Of a stretch of 64,000 nt of DNA, positions 8,512 to 17,005 are shown piece by piece. The notes under the pieces were generated by a model. It saw nothing but the letters and a program-made list of their open reading frames with translations, was not told the origin of the DNA and ran no database searches. The position numbers and the translations under genes are program-made. Each line of letters opens with the position of its first letter. Within the stretch, counting starts at the first letter, position 1. Source of the DNA: Granulicella arctica (lineage in GTDB: Bacteria; Acidobacteriota; Terriglobia; Terriglobales; Acidobacteriaceae); the NCBI RefSeq assembly GCF_025685605.1, contig NZ_JAGTUT010000001.1:1860001-1924000 (forward strand), in the 5' to 3' direction.

Positions 8512-9237
8512 TCAGTCCAGCCATGATTCACTCTTCCTTGGAGCTGAAGCGGACGAGTTGGTGGCGAAGTTAGGAACTGGGGTGCTCGCGCCATACCAGT
8601 CCACATTGCGAGTGACATACATCGCGGCGGCAACGGCTGTGAAGCTAGCGATGGCGCCTACAAGGAGAGCGTACGCTTCGACACGTAACAGGACATAAAT
8701 GAACGCGTAAAGGCTTGTAAATACCCCGAGGGACCGAAGGGCAAGCTTGCGGCTGCGAAAGACCCACTCGGTGTTGATTGCGAGGAGTGCGATGGTAGAG
8801 GCGCCTGCGATCAGGAAGCTGAGATCGAAGCCAACATGTTCGGCTAAGGACAGCAGGAGAAGGTAGAAGATGGTTTGGGCGATACCGACCAGGGCGTACT
8901 GGGCCGGATGAACACTTTTCCCGGTGAGAACCTCGAAGAGGAAGTAGGTTAGGAAAACGAGACCGAGGAAGAGGGTGATGTAGTGCAGGGAGCGGCGGGT
9001 GGAACGGTATGAGTCCGCCAGGCGAATACCGAGGACAGTCTTCGGCTGCTCGGAAGCATTGTCTGAGGAAGCAGCGAGTACGCCGTGCCTGTCAGCACGT
9101 TCCGTGGTCAGACCCTCTACGAAGAAGCCTGAGATGCTCATGCCAACGGCTAGCAGGAGAAGGATGAAGAACTTTGTACCGAGAGAGCGGGAGAAGAGAC
9201 TGATTCCCGAAGGCTGGGGCGAGACGGATGTGCTCAT
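8512..9237 (-). CDS. creD: CreD-like inner-membrane protein, internally shortened
   Basis: 241 residues from ATG 9237, chosen for the strong AGGAGAA nine bases upstream. The N-terminus has the first membrane helix of CreD (TKFFILLLLAVGMSISGFFV). The C-terminal half carries the characteristic multi-helix CreD block: LTYFLFEVLTGKSVHPAQYA, LLLSLAEHVGFDLSFLIAGA and MYVTRNVDWYG near the end. Typical CreD proteins are about 430-470 residues with a large extracytoplasmic domain between helix 1 and the C-terminal helices. Here that domain is reduced to about 60 residues, so the gene is a natural short form or an internal deletion. The reading frame is intact. The gene is last in a unit with the winged-helix regulator and a membrane protein, and a CTTTGTATTACAAAG palindrome lies just upstream. 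Envelope-stress role is by family only. Confidence 0.8.
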   Translation of the reverse strand: MSTSVSPQPSGISLFSRSLGTKFFILLLLAVGMSISGFFVEGLTTERADRHGVLAASSDNASEQPKTVLGIRLADSYRSTRRSLHYITLFLGLVFLTYFLFEVLTGKSVHPAQYALVGIAQTIFYLLLLSLAEHVGFDLSFLIAGASTIALLAINTEWVFRSRKLALRSLGVFTSLYAFIYVLLRVEAYALLVGAIASFTAVAAAMYVTRNVDWYGASTPVPNFATNSSASAPRKSESWLD

Positions 9238-9259
9238 GATGGCAGTTCTCCTGAGACTA

Positions 9260-9274
9260 CTTTGTATTACAAAG
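9260..9274. promoter_or_regulatory. Operator-like palindrome upstream of creD
   Basis: CTTTGTATTACAAAG is a perfect 7-1-7 palindrome, 23 bases before the creD start codon. Two near-identical copies sit in the promoter of the same unit (10320-10334, 10341-10355). The likely binder is the winged-helix regulator encoded between them; this would give creD its own regulated promoter. Confidence 0.65.
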
Positions 9275-9312
9275 CTAGAGGGCGTAGATCTGTGATGTAG
9301 AGGCAAAAGCTC

Positions 9313-9702
9313 TTAGGTGCTGATCGGTGTAAGTTTGCGGCGAATCAGGTTTTCTTCGCCTTCGTGACTCACGGAAGCAGCATCCCGAACGACCTGTTCA
9401 AGGATGGTGAGGTATTCCAAGTACCGCTTGCGGCCTGCCACGGTAATGCGAGCAGTGGTCTGAGCCCGCCCTGTATCGGTATCTTTGCTGAGCCTCACCA
9501 TGCCATCCTCTTCGAGTACCTGGAGGTGACGCGCCAGATTGCCATCCGTGAGAGCACAAAGCTGCTTGAGTTCAACAAAACTAAGCCCCTTCGGATGCGT
9601 CATGAGCGAGGTAAGGACACTGAGTCGTGCGCGTTCGTGGATGACGCGATCAAGGCCCTCGTAGGCAAAGGGGGCGGCAGGCTTAGAATTCGTTATCTTC
9701 AC
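9313..9702 (-). CDS. Winged-helix transcriptional regulator (HTH_34 / MarR-ArsR-like)
   Basis: 129 residues. The DNA-binding core is about 20-95. Helix RARLSVLTSLMTHPKGLSFV precedes ELKQLCALTDGNLARHLQVL, the recognition region, and EEDGMVRLSKDTDTGRAQTT, the wing with its basic tip. ITVAGRKRYLEYLTIL leads into a C-terminal dimerisation helix. The start codon lies within the last 20 bases of the upstream membrane-protein gene, so translation is coupled. Regulators of this type in such units are often autoregulatory; the three CTTTG-N5-CAAAG palindromes flanking this unit are the obvious candidate sites. The signal sensed is not evident. Confidence 0.85.
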   Translation of the reverse strand: MKITNSKPAAPFAYEGLDRVIHERARLSVLTSLMTHPKGLSFVELKQLCALTDGNLARHLQVLEEDGMVRLSKDTDTGRAQTTARITVAGRKRYLEYLTILEQVVRDAASVSHEGEENLIRRKLTPIST

Positions 9703-10309
9703 TGATCAAAGCCTTTCTTGCGGAGAAATAGTGGATTGCGGCGACGAGTGTCATTCCGATCGCGTAGGCGATGGACATCGTAACCGGGGCGAGAGCCCGA
9801 AGATCTCCGAGAGCGATGCAGGAGAGACCGGTGAGAAGAAACCAGATGCCTGCAAGAAGCATGGGTCGTGGCAGACAGCGGCAGGAAGCAAAGACGCCAA
9901 GGCCAAAAACGATCTGCCATAAGCCCGGTAGCAGCCATAAACTACTCGGCGTCACACGCAACAGGACGAAGGGCAGAATGACACCAGTACTGGCCGCGGG
10001 AAGGAACTGCGCCACGGCCATGCGGACCATCTCGTCGGCCATCCCGGAATGAAGTCGGTTTGCCCGCACTAACATCTGCGTTCCGATCAGCGCTGCGCAG
10101 ATAACACCCGCGGTGAGCCAGAGGGCTGCATACTGCTTTGGCTGTGTAGCGGGTTGAGGGATCCAACAAGATTGAACTCCGCCCGCCAGCAGTGCCAGCA
10201 TTGCCGTGGCAAAGAGCGTGGCGGGACCGTAGCCGTGGAACTCCGTCGTTTGTGCCACTTGTCGACGGATGCTGCGTATTTCAACGATGGCTCGATTAAG
10301 GTCAGTCAT
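9683..10309 (-). CDS. Multi-pass membrane protein in a regulator-creD unit
   Basis: 208 residues. A short cytoplasmic N-terminus (MTDLNRAIVEIRSIRRQVAQ) is followed by about six membrane helices, including LFATAMLALLAGGVQSCW, LPAASTGVILPFVLLRV, WLLPGLWQIVFGLGVFAS and VTMSIAYAIGMTLVAAIHYF. It is the first gene of a minus-strand unit and overlaps the regulator by 20 bases. The unit order membrane protein, regulator, CreD suggests it acts with the regulator in an envelope-related response, perhaps as a sensor. That is inference; no catalytic motif is visible. Confidence 0.75.
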   Translation of the reverse strand: MTDLNRAIVEIRSIRRQVAQTTEFHGYGPATLFATAMLALLAGGVQSCWIPQPATQPKQYAALWLTAGVICAALIGTQMLVRANRLHSGMADEMVRMAVAQFLPAASTGVILPFVLLRVTPSSLWLLPGLWQIVFGLGVFASCRCLPRPMLLAGIWFLLTGLSCIALGDLRALAPVTMSIAYAIGMTLVAAIHYFSARKALISEDNEF

Positions 10310-10319
10310 ATGTAGAGAG

Positions 10320-10361
10320 CTTTGTAATGCAAAGCGTATACTTTGCTTTACAAAGTGTCAA
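10320..10361 (-). promoter_or_regulatory. Promoter with two operator-like palindromes
   Basis: On the minus strand TTGACA (10356-10361) and TATACG (10335-10340) flank a 15-base palindrome CTTTGTAAAGCAAAG (10341-10355). That palindrome therefore fills the whole spacer between the -35 and -10 elements. A second copy, CTTTGCATTACAAAG, occupies 10320-10334 just downstream. The copies are 21 bases apart, two helical turns on the same DNA face, as expected for cooperative repression. A third copy precedes creD. The 15-base spacer is short for a sigma-70 promoter, a feature seen in some activated promoters. Confidence 0.65.
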
Positions 10362-10491
10362 GACAGTAGGGCGCTAAGAGTGATCGATGGTTCGTTGTCC
10401 TGTACTCAGGACTTCAAATATGTGAGTAGTGACGCTGCCTCTCTAAGTCATGGCTGAATACTGTCCGGACAAGAAAGAAGCAAGGAGATGT

Positions 10492-11166
10492 ATGGCGCAG
10501 CACTGGTTCAACAAACAAGTAATTTCACCTCGCCCTCTTGTGCTCTCGTCCATCCTCATTCTGGGAACAGCGGCACTGGGTCTCTTGATAAGGTTCGCCC
10601 CGCTCGACTTGCCGCTTGTTCTTGTGAAATACGGTGGCTCGATGCTGTGGGCGTTGATGATCTACTGGATGGTCTCGACCTTGTGTTGTTTGTTGAGCGT
10701 TGCTGCTGCTGGCATGGCGGCGGCATTCGTTGCAACCTCGGTCGAATGTTTAAAGCTGTACCACTCGCCCGGCCTGGATGCCTTTCGCCTTACACTTCCC
10801 GGCGTGCTGCTGCTTGGCCGCGTCTTCTCGCTGTGGGATGTCGTCGCGTATTGGCTTGCTATCTTGTTTGGAACCTTGATTGATAAAGGAATTCGTTCAA
10901 GTCAAAGGCACCCTAAATTTATGCGCACGTACGTTCCAAGTCGCTCTCGAGTGGTCGCAGCAGCGGTTGCGGCGTTCATCTCGATAGCAATTTGCGTAGC
11001 GCAGCACCATGTTCACGTCGTTCTCTTGGAACCGTACACCTATGGGAGCCCTTTCCGTCACAAGTGTGGCTTGCTAGTGATCGGCAGCACCATCTGGGCG
11101 ATGCTGGAGTCGACGCGATATGTGGCAAGAAGGAGGTCGCAAACCAGAGGCCACGATGAAGCGTGA
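10492..11166 (+). CDS. DUF2809-type membrane protein
   Basis: 224 residues from ATG 10492, chosen because AAGGAG stands just upstream; an in-frame start at 10450 has none. About five membrane helices are visible: PLVLSSILILGTAALGLLIR, LVKYGGSMLWALMIYWMVST, LCCLLSVAAAGMAAAFVATS and others. The RFAPLDLPLVLVKYGGSMLW stretch is the DUF2809 signature. The C-terminus is basic and cytoplasmic. It is transcribed divergently from the regulator unit with about 180 bases between. Function is unknown for the family. Confidence 0.72.
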   Translation: MAQHWFNKQVISPRPLVLSSILILGTAALGLLIRFAPLDLPLVLVKYGGSMLWALMIYWMVSTLCCLLSVAAAGMAAAFVATSVECLKLYHSPGLDAFRLTLPGVLLLGRVFSLWDVVAYWLAILFGTLIDKGIRSSQRHPKFMRTYVPSRSRVVAAAVAAFISIAICVAQHHVHVVLLEPYTYGSPFRHKCGLLVIGSTIWAMLESTRYVARRRSQTRGHDEA

Positions 11167-11361
11167 AAATTCGTTCTCGTGGTAAGCACTGCCCATTGTT
11201 CGAGGATCGGGCGGCCGCTTGAAAAGGCATTCTGTGAAACTCAGTACCTTCAAGAGGAGTTCTTTCGTTAAGGCTGCCGATGTATGGCTGCAAAATCTGC
11301 CGAGCGTTGAGAACCAGTGTTTGTGATTCGGTTTGCCGGCGCCTGATCTAGTGCGTCAGGG

Positions 11362-11817
11362 TTATTTGGCAGAGCAGGCTGTGATGGAGTTCCAAGTGAT
11401 GTTGGTGATGTGCCACGAGCCGTCGATGAGGATGAGGTTGAATAGGTCGGTGCCGCAGTGATCGACTTTGCCGTTGGCGAGGAAAGCATAGGGTGCCCAG
11501 ACGACGGCCACATCACGGTCGATGCGGACAAGCGGTTCGTGGATGCGTTCTTCAATAGGAGTTCCGACGCTTTTTGCGATACGGGTGACGAAGTCGTCTA
11601 CAGACAACAGGGTGGATTTATTGTCTTTGATGGTGAGGAGGGAAGCTCCCGGGAGGAAGGCGGCGCGGGTGGCGGCAGGATCATGAGCAGCCATGGCGGA
11701 GAAGAGGGTTTGAATGGTGGTGAGGACGGCCTGATCAGCGGGGTTGGCGGATGAGGATTGGGCTGAGAGAGTGGATGCAGCCAGTAAGGGGGCGAGCAGA
11801 GCGAGAGGGAGCTTCAT
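11362..11817 (-). CDS. Secreted NTF2-like (SnoaL/DUF4440-type) protein
   Basis: 151 residues from ATG 11817, where a signal peptide begins (MKLPLALLAPLLAASTLSAQ). The mature part is a cone-shaped alpha+beta NTF2-like fold: DQAVLTTIQTLFSAMAAHDP opens the first helix, then a strand-rich half with VRIDRDVAVVWAPYAFLANG and a C-terminal strand SWHITNITWNSI. Such proteins bind small molecules or act as subunits of unknown pathways; no catalytic residues are decisive. The frame extends upstream of 11817, but that part has no signal-like sequence and no ribosome-binding site. Confidence 0.75.
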   Translation of the reverse strand: MKLPLALLAPLLAASTLSAQSSSANPADQAVLTTIQTLFSAMAAHDPAATRAAFLPGASLLTIKDNKSTLLSVDDFVTRIAKSVGTPIEERIHEPLVRIDRDVAVVWAPYAFLANGKVDHCGTDLFNLILIDGSWHITNITWNSITACSAK

Positions 11818-12149
11818 GGGGAGATTGTAGATGGTGAGCTTTGTGGAGGCTCGGGGCGAGATTGCCGAAAACATAGACTTTGCGAACTTCCTGGAAAAAA
11901 CAACCGGAGCTATCATGGGTGACTCTCGGATGAAGACTTTCATGAACGCGCGACTGAAGGTTGATTGTCTGTTCATTACAGTCTCGGTGTCTAAGAAGAT
12001 ATTGCATTCCGTCGATCGATAGCCTCGTGTGTGCTCTCTTTCCTGCTTCCGTCACTCCTGGCGTGTCGAACTCCTCACGCGGTCTTCAGATCGACAACCC
12101 GGTTCAGATCCCTTGTTCAAACCCAGTCGTCTACTTTCCAACTTCCAAA
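11818..12149. other. Intergenic stretch
   Basis: About 330 bases between the NTF2-like gene (minus) and decayed coding sequence to the right (plus). Frames on both strands are short and not protein-like. Promoter sequence for the NTF2-like gene should be here, but no clear -35/-10 pair stands out. Confidence 0.35.
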
Positions 12150-12652
12150 ACAGACACTGGTCTCTCTTTAGGGAAGGACCAAATTGCTTGGGAAACCCAG
12201 ACGTTGCAGCGCATGCGGGAGCCTTCATTGTATTCATGCAACAAACCGGCAAGAGAAGCGATGTTACGGTTCCTATGGGATCGACGTCTCTCTGCTCCGA
12301 TAGCCGCTCGACTAACGGTGCATCAGGATGGAAAAGGCACTCTGACAGCGAGCATGCTTGCTCACAATGGCTTATGCCGCCTGCCTCTCCGAAAGGAGCC
12401 AGTAACGGAGATGAGTTTCTATCAGCGAACTGTGGCTCAACAAGTTCCGCTCACGGCAAACCAAGTGAATCTTGCTCTAAATCTGCTGACACCCATACAT
12501 TTCGTAACTAATCGAAATTCCGAACACGACGGATGGGTCGGACTGGATCTTTGAGACTGAGGAGGCAGGCCGGTACAGATTAGTAGATTTTCGCAATGAG
12601 CCGACATCAAAGCTGCGAATTCGGGAACGCAGACGCCAGCAAAATAAAGTAG
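12150..12652 (+). pseudogene. Decayed gene of an acidobacterial family of unknown function
   Basis: Two plus-strand frames read as one protein. The first contains LQRMREPSLYSCN, AMLRFLWDRRLSAPIAARLT and FYQRTVAQQVPLTANQ and ends at 12554. The second takes over near 12530 with SDWIFETEEAGRYRLVDFRN. A frame change is needed there, and a possible natural end (CEFGNADASKIK) needs another. The order, MxEPSLY near the N-terminus, a RFLW segment, then an aspartate/tryptophan-rich C-terminal half ending in GRYRLVD, recalls secreted acidobacterial proteins I have seen but cannot name. No intact start with ribosome-binding site is present. Confidence 0.45.
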
Positions 12653-12837
12653 ATCAGCATGGCAAAACTCTCACCGATCGGTCCGTCAGACGGTGAGATC
12701 ACATAGCTGGCTAAAGCGGCAGGCCACAAGCTGAATCGATTTAAAGATGCCTTGCAATCTTGGCGGTAGCAAGATAGGGTCGGTTCTCGCTACGAAATCA
12801 CTTTTCGATGTGACCTCGTTGGATCACTCCCTGCGCT

Positions 12838-14715
12838 TTGCGGCGCGTGGGTGTGAGTCGTGTCTCGAGATCCCGTAGCTCCTGGAGTTCTGATGATTCG
12901 TCTTTCTGCCTTCTCAAGTCTGGTTCGATCACCCTCACCGGAGCGACGATCGCCGCAGGAGCAACCTGCACCGTAAAAACGAATGTATTGAGTGCTGTCG
13001 CTGGCACCTACACCAACACCACCGGCCAAATAGCCTCGAACGGCACCTACACCGGCGCCGGCGCCTCGGCCACACTTACGGTCGTCGCTCTCAACACAGC
13101 TCTCACGGTTGCACCAGCATCGCCAATCAATGCGGGCACCGTCGTGACGCTGAGTGCTGCCGTCTCCTCGTCTGGCGCGGTGAACGCAGGCCTCGTCTCC
13201 TTCTATGACACCTCCACCTCGCCCGCAACGCTTCTCGGCAGTGCCGAGCTGAGCGCAGGTGTAGCCATCATCAAGCTGGTTCCCGGTGCAGGTACCCACA
13301 CCATCATCGCGAAGTTCCAAGGCACCAATCCCTTGCCTGCCCAGACCTCTCCCTCAACCACGCTCGTCGTCACTTCAGTAGGGAACTACCGAACCATCCA
13401 ATCGCTTTCGGCAGTCTCTACTAACACCGGCTTCAACTTCACCGATGTCGCGACCTTCTATGGCCAGTCGGTCCCAACCGGCTCGATTCAGTTCGCCGAC
13501 GGCACCACCAACACTATTCTTGGAACGGTCACACCTGCTCCACTCACCCAGACCCTCGCTACTCCCACCTCGTTCGCCTCGGGCGCAGCGGGCAGCGGAG
13601 CGCTCTTCTCGGTTACAGGCGACTTCAACAAGGATGGCTTCCCGGACGTCGCCGTCGCGAACCTCGTCGAAGGCACGGTCGGCATCCTGCTTGGCAAGGG
13701 TGACGGCACCTTCAAGCCACAGGTCACCTACCAGGCCGGCAGCCAGCCCTACCAGGTGGCCATCGCCGACTTCAATCACGACCATAACCCGGACCTTGTC
13801 GTCACCAACCTCTTTACAAATACCGTCAGCGTTCTGCTCGGCAAAGGTGATGGCACCTTCGCTGCTCCTGTCTCGTACGCCACAGGGACAGAACCTTATT
13901 CTGTAACCGTAACCGACCTTAATAGCGACGGGCTTCAGGATCTGGTTGTCACCAACCTCGGCGATAAGACCATCGGCGTGCTCCTTGGCAACGGCGACGG
14001 TACCTTCGCCAGGCAGACCACCACTGCTGTAGGGAAGGATGCCGACTACACCGTTGCAGCTGACTTCAACGGCGATGGCGTTATGGACCTCATCGTCCTG
14101 AATGGCGGCGACAAAAACGCCGGGCTTCTACTCGGCAAGAACGATGGAACCTTCCAGGCAGAAACTACCTTCGCCACCGGCAGCACGCCGTTCTCTGCCA
14201 CCGTCGCAGACTTCAACAACGATGGTCTACCCGACGTTGCCATCGCCAATCTCGGGGATAGCACGGTCAGCATCCTGCTCAACGCTGGCAGCGGCACCTT
14301 CAAGCCGCAGGTCACCTATGCCACGGGAACCGAACCAACCTCGATCGTCGCATTGGGTCTCGACGGCACCGGCCAGCCCGGCCTTGCCATCGCCAACTAT
14401 ACCGGTAACACCATCAGCCTTCTGCTGGGGAACGGCAACGGCACGTTCCAGCCGCAGGTCGCCTTCCCGACCGCAAGCGCTCCCTACCAGATCTCCTTCG
14501 CCGACTTCAATGGCGATGGCAAGCAGGATCTCTCCGTTACGACCTTCACCGGCAACACCGTGAATATCCAACTCGGAACGCAGACTGCGATTGTCTCTCT
14601 CAACAACGTCTTCCTGTTCGGACCTAAAGGGTTCCATAACCCTACCGCAACCTACGTCGTCGGAAGCGGGGATGCCTATGAGAAATCGGAAACCGGAGTT
14701 ACCGTACAGAACTAA
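12838..14715 (+). CDS. FG-GAP / VCBS repeat protein, apparently truncated at its 5' end
   Basis: The frame opens at a TTG (12838) with no ribosome-binding site, and its first ~27 residues are arginine/serine-rich and unlike the rest. Native-looking sequence starts at GSITLTGATIAAGATCTVK, an Ig-like/DUF11-type domain. A second Ig-like stretch covers ~90-230. Then come about seven FG-GAP units of ~58 residues, each with a DFNxDGxPD calcium-loop motif and an LLGxGDGTF close (for example DFNKDGFPDVAVANL, DFNNDGLPDVAIANL). The last ~30 residues again look foreign. Such proteins are secreted adhesin- or scaffold-like; there is no signal peptide here, so the fragment is probably not functional. A rearrangement joint near 12918 is likely. 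Confidence 0.6.
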   Translation: MRRVGVSRVSRSRSSWSSDDSSFCLLKSGSITLTGATIAAGATCTVKTNVLSAVAGTYTNTTGQIASNGTYTGAGASATLTVVALNTALTVAPASPINAGTVVTLSAAVSSSGAVNAGLVSFYDTSTSPATLLGSAELSAGVAIIKLVPGAGTHTIIAKFQGTNPLPAQTSPSTTLVVTSVGNYRTIQSLSAVSTNTGFNFTDVATFYGQSVPTGSIQFADGTTNTILGTVTPAPLTQTLATPTSFASGAAGSGALFSVTGDFNKDGFPDVAVANLVEGTVGILLGKGDGTFKPQVTYQAGSQPYQVAIADFNHDHNPDLVVTNLFTNTVSVLLGKGDGTFAAPVSYATGTEPYSVTVTDLNSDGLQDLVVTNLGDKTIGVLLGNGDGTFARQTTTAVGKDADYTVAADFNGDGVMDLIVLNGGDKNAGLLLGKNDGTFQAETTFATGSTPFSATVADFNNDGLPDVAIANLGDSTVSILLNAGSGTFKPQVTYATGTEPTSIVALGLDGTGQPGLAIANYTGNTISLLLGNGNGTFQPQVAFPTASAPYQISFADFNGDGKQDLSVTTFTGNTVNIQLGTQTAIVSLNNVFLFGPKGFHNPTATYVVGSGDAYEKSETGVTVQN

Positions 14716-14739
14716 AAATGGAGTCCAGCGTTCACTAGG

Positions 14740-14761
14740 GATGCCCTCGCAGGAGGGCATC
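14740..14761. terminator. Hairpin between convergent genes
   Basis: GATGCCCTC and GAGGGCATC form a perfect 9-bp stem with loop GCAG, placed between the end of the FG-GAP frame (14715) and the end of the WbsX-like gene (14787, minus). No T-run follows on either strand, so termination would be weak or factor-assisted. Confidence 0.45.
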
Positions 14762-14786
14762 GAGCCAAGATGTGTCGACTTGCCCG

Positions 14787-16157
14787 TTAGCATCGAATTA
14801 GCTGAAGTTCACCAAAAACGGTGTTTTGGGAAACGTCGATTCGCTCAGGCTTGACGTTTGCCGACATGCCGACTTTGCGATACTTAGAAGGCGCTTCGGG
14901 TCCAGCGACCTCGCGATTACCTGCTTCCGTTCTCTTGCTTGAGGATTTGAATACGCTATGGATCACCTCTAGATACGCGCTTCCATGTTCCGTATCCGGT
15001 TCGAGATAACTGCCTTCGGTCCACTCGTTCCAGGAGTTGAGAGTGACCAGGCGGTTACCTGGAGGCAGCCTGCCGAGGGCAAACTGCCTTGCTGAGCGCA
15101 ATGCTTCCTCGAATGCTTGTGGCGAGTTGTTGACGACTACAGATGTGAAGGGATAGCCACCGACCCGAAAGTTGTCGGTTTGACAAGTGCGGGGCGTTGC
15201 ATCCCATCCGACCGTGACATTGGGGAAATACATGCACCCAAGATCCGCAGATGCTCCATCGCGGTACGTCTCGTACTTGTGGCGAACATCCCCATATTCT
15301 GTTGTGGCAGTATGCGCGAGCTGTGCATGATGAATCCACACGTAGGAAGTCGCGCTGTCGATAGCCAACTCTCGCAGTAACTGAGGAAGATTCGTGACCT
15401 GTGCTTCACCGGGCAAGAGCTTCACACCCCATGTGACCGCATTGATATGGATGGAGGGGAAGCCTGCAGCACGTGCTTTCTCGCGGAACGCATCAAGTGC
15501 CTCAACCGCCTGCTTCAACCCTCCTATCCCCTCCACGAAGCGAAAGAGTTCGTAGATAGAAAAGTAGGGCTTGCCATTGAGCTTGAGGTACGAGGGCTGC
15601 TGAAATAACTCAACAACGCGTTCACACATAGTGTCGAAGGCTTTGCGAGAAATTCCGCCGTGGAACTGGATCTTCCCTGGACTCTGCATTTTGGCAGGGT
15701 GCATGTCAATCCAATCATGATTCGCCCACATCAGTGCGAAGCGAACATCCTTGACGTTCGCAGCCTTCAGGTAACCGTTATAGAGGGCGCCGTTGAGGAA
15801 GGGACCGTCCTCGTACCAATACCAATCAAATAACAGCGCGTCGACGCCATGTTGCCGGGCGGCGGCGATCTTCTTCTCGAAGACTTCTGGCCTGGACTCG
15901 TCGCCATAGCCCCACTGCGGCACTTTGGGTTGGTCGTGGCCCGGAAAACGCGGCGTGGCGGCTTTGACCAGATTCCATTCAGTCCAACCAACTCCGTGAG
16001 CCTCTTCATTTCGAGGGTCTACATGGAAATTGCCGAAGTAGTAGGCTGCGGTGATCACGTCATCAGGCTCTGCTGACGGGGCAGAATTGTTCGCGGTATA
16101 GAGGCCGCCATTGAGCAGCACAGCGCCAGACCCGGCGATAAAGCCACGTCGATCCAT
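14787..16157 (-). CDS. WbsX-like / glycoside hydrolase family 99-like protein, Tat-type signal
   Basis: 456 residues from ATG 16157 with AGGAG upstream. The N-terminus MDRRGFIAGSGAVLL carries a twin-arginine type signal. Domain hallmarks of the GH99-like WbsX family follow: AAYYFGNFHVDPRNEEAHGV and GWTEWNLVKAATPRF near residues 35-75, LLFDWYWYEDGPFLNGAL (about 120), the substrate-groove segment FALMWANHDW, then TLNSWNEWTEGSYLEPDTEH near residue 385 with the paired acidic residues. Family members act on, or are encoded with, polysaccharides. The last ~45 residues beyond the domain look unrelated, so the 3' end may be altered. An upstream in-frame extension to 16373 is rejected because it lacks signal-like sequence. 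Confidence 0.82.
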   Translation of the reverse strand: MDRRGFIAGSGAVLLNGGLYTANNSAPSAEPDDVITAAYYFGNFHVDPRNEEAHGVGWTEWNLVKAATPRFPGHDQPKVPQWGYGDESRPEVFEKKIAAARQHGVDALLFDWYWYEDGPFLNGALYNGYLKAANVKDVRFALMWANHDWIDMHPAKMQSPGKIQFHGGISRKAFDTMCERVVELFQQPSYLKLNGKPYFSIYELFRFVEGIGGLKQAVEALDAFREKARAAGFPSIHINAVTWGVKLLPGEAQVTNLPQLLRELAIDSATSYVWIHHAQLAHTATTEYGDVRHKYETYRDGASADLGCMYFPNVTVGWDATPRTCQTDNFRVGGYPFTSVVVNNSPQAFEEALRSARQFALGRLPPGNRLVTLNSWNEWTEGSYLEPDTEHGSAYLEVIHSVFKSSSKRTEAGNREVAGPEAPSKYRKVGMSANVKPERIDVSQNTVFGELQLIRC

Positions 16158-16477
16158 ACTTCTCCTCTTGCAAATTTCTTTGCGAGTCGTTATCCGCGTT
16201 TGGACGCAGAAGAGACGGTAGAGCAGCAGTGCTTCTGTTCCGGCAACCAGCGTACTTCGCTGGTTTTCTCGTTGCAATCCATAGCCCATGACGTTGCTTT
16301 GAACGTGAGGACGATTGAACTCCAACTCTAGAGAGTGGAGCCTCGTAGAGTCAACCTCCTGAAAGCTTGTCACGTAGCCTGAGTTGCCAAACCTACTTCA
16401 ACACCCCAAACGAAATATCTTCACGTACAAATGAACCTTTCCGTTCTCAGACACGAAGATCAGTGTAGAGATCATTC

Positions 16478-17005
16478 ATGACTGAAGACGTTAAGGTCGT
16501 AAAAGATTGGGCACGTAATGCCGAGATGTTCGGATCTGTGTACCGCGAATACGCGCCACGCCTGCGCGCCTTCCTTCGGCAGATCGTTGGCTCTTTCCAA
16601 GCTGCTGAGGATTTGACGCAGGAGGTTTTTACACAGCTATGGAGGCATCCGGATGGCTTTGATCCTGCACGTGGAAGTGTAGGGGCCTATCTCTTCGGTA
16701 TTGGAAGACATCGAGCAGCAGAATGGTGGCGACGTACCAAATCCGAGTCGCCTGTACAGGAAGAGATCTTGATGAGTTGTGATCTGGAGCAGGGTTCAAT
16801 GGTCTCGGACGCTCTGCAACATTTGCCTGAAGAACAACGGACGTTGATATGGTTACGCGAAGTCGAGGGGCATTCTTACGCCGAGCTTGCCGTCATGCTG
16901 GACATTCCGATAGGGACCGTTCGGTCGAGACTCTTTATGGCGCGGCAGGCGCTGCGGACTATCTGGCTCGGCGCAGCCAAAGGAGAACTACATGAGGTGC
17001 GATGA
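16478..17005 (+). CDS. ECF-family RNA polymerase sigma factor
   Basis: 175 residues. Region 2 (about 20-90) has YREYAPRLRAFLRQIVGSFQ and AEDLTQEVFTQLWRHPDGF; region 4 (about 110-165) has LPEEQRTLIWLREVEGHSYA followed by ELAVMLDIPIGTVRSRLFMA. The start ATG is at 16478. The 3' end overlaps the anti-sigma gene by 14 bases, so the two are translated together. The anti-sigma partner implies an extracytoplasmic cue; target promoters are unknown. Confidence 0.9.
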   Translation: MTEDVKVVKDWARNAEMFGSVYREYAPRLRAFLRQIVGSFQAAEDLTQEVFTQLWRHPDGFDPARGSVGAYLFGIGRHRAAEWWRRTKSESPVQEEILMSCDLEQGSMVSDALQHLPEEQRTLIWLREVEGHSYAELAVMLDIPIGTVRSRLFMARQALRTIWLGAAKGELHEVR

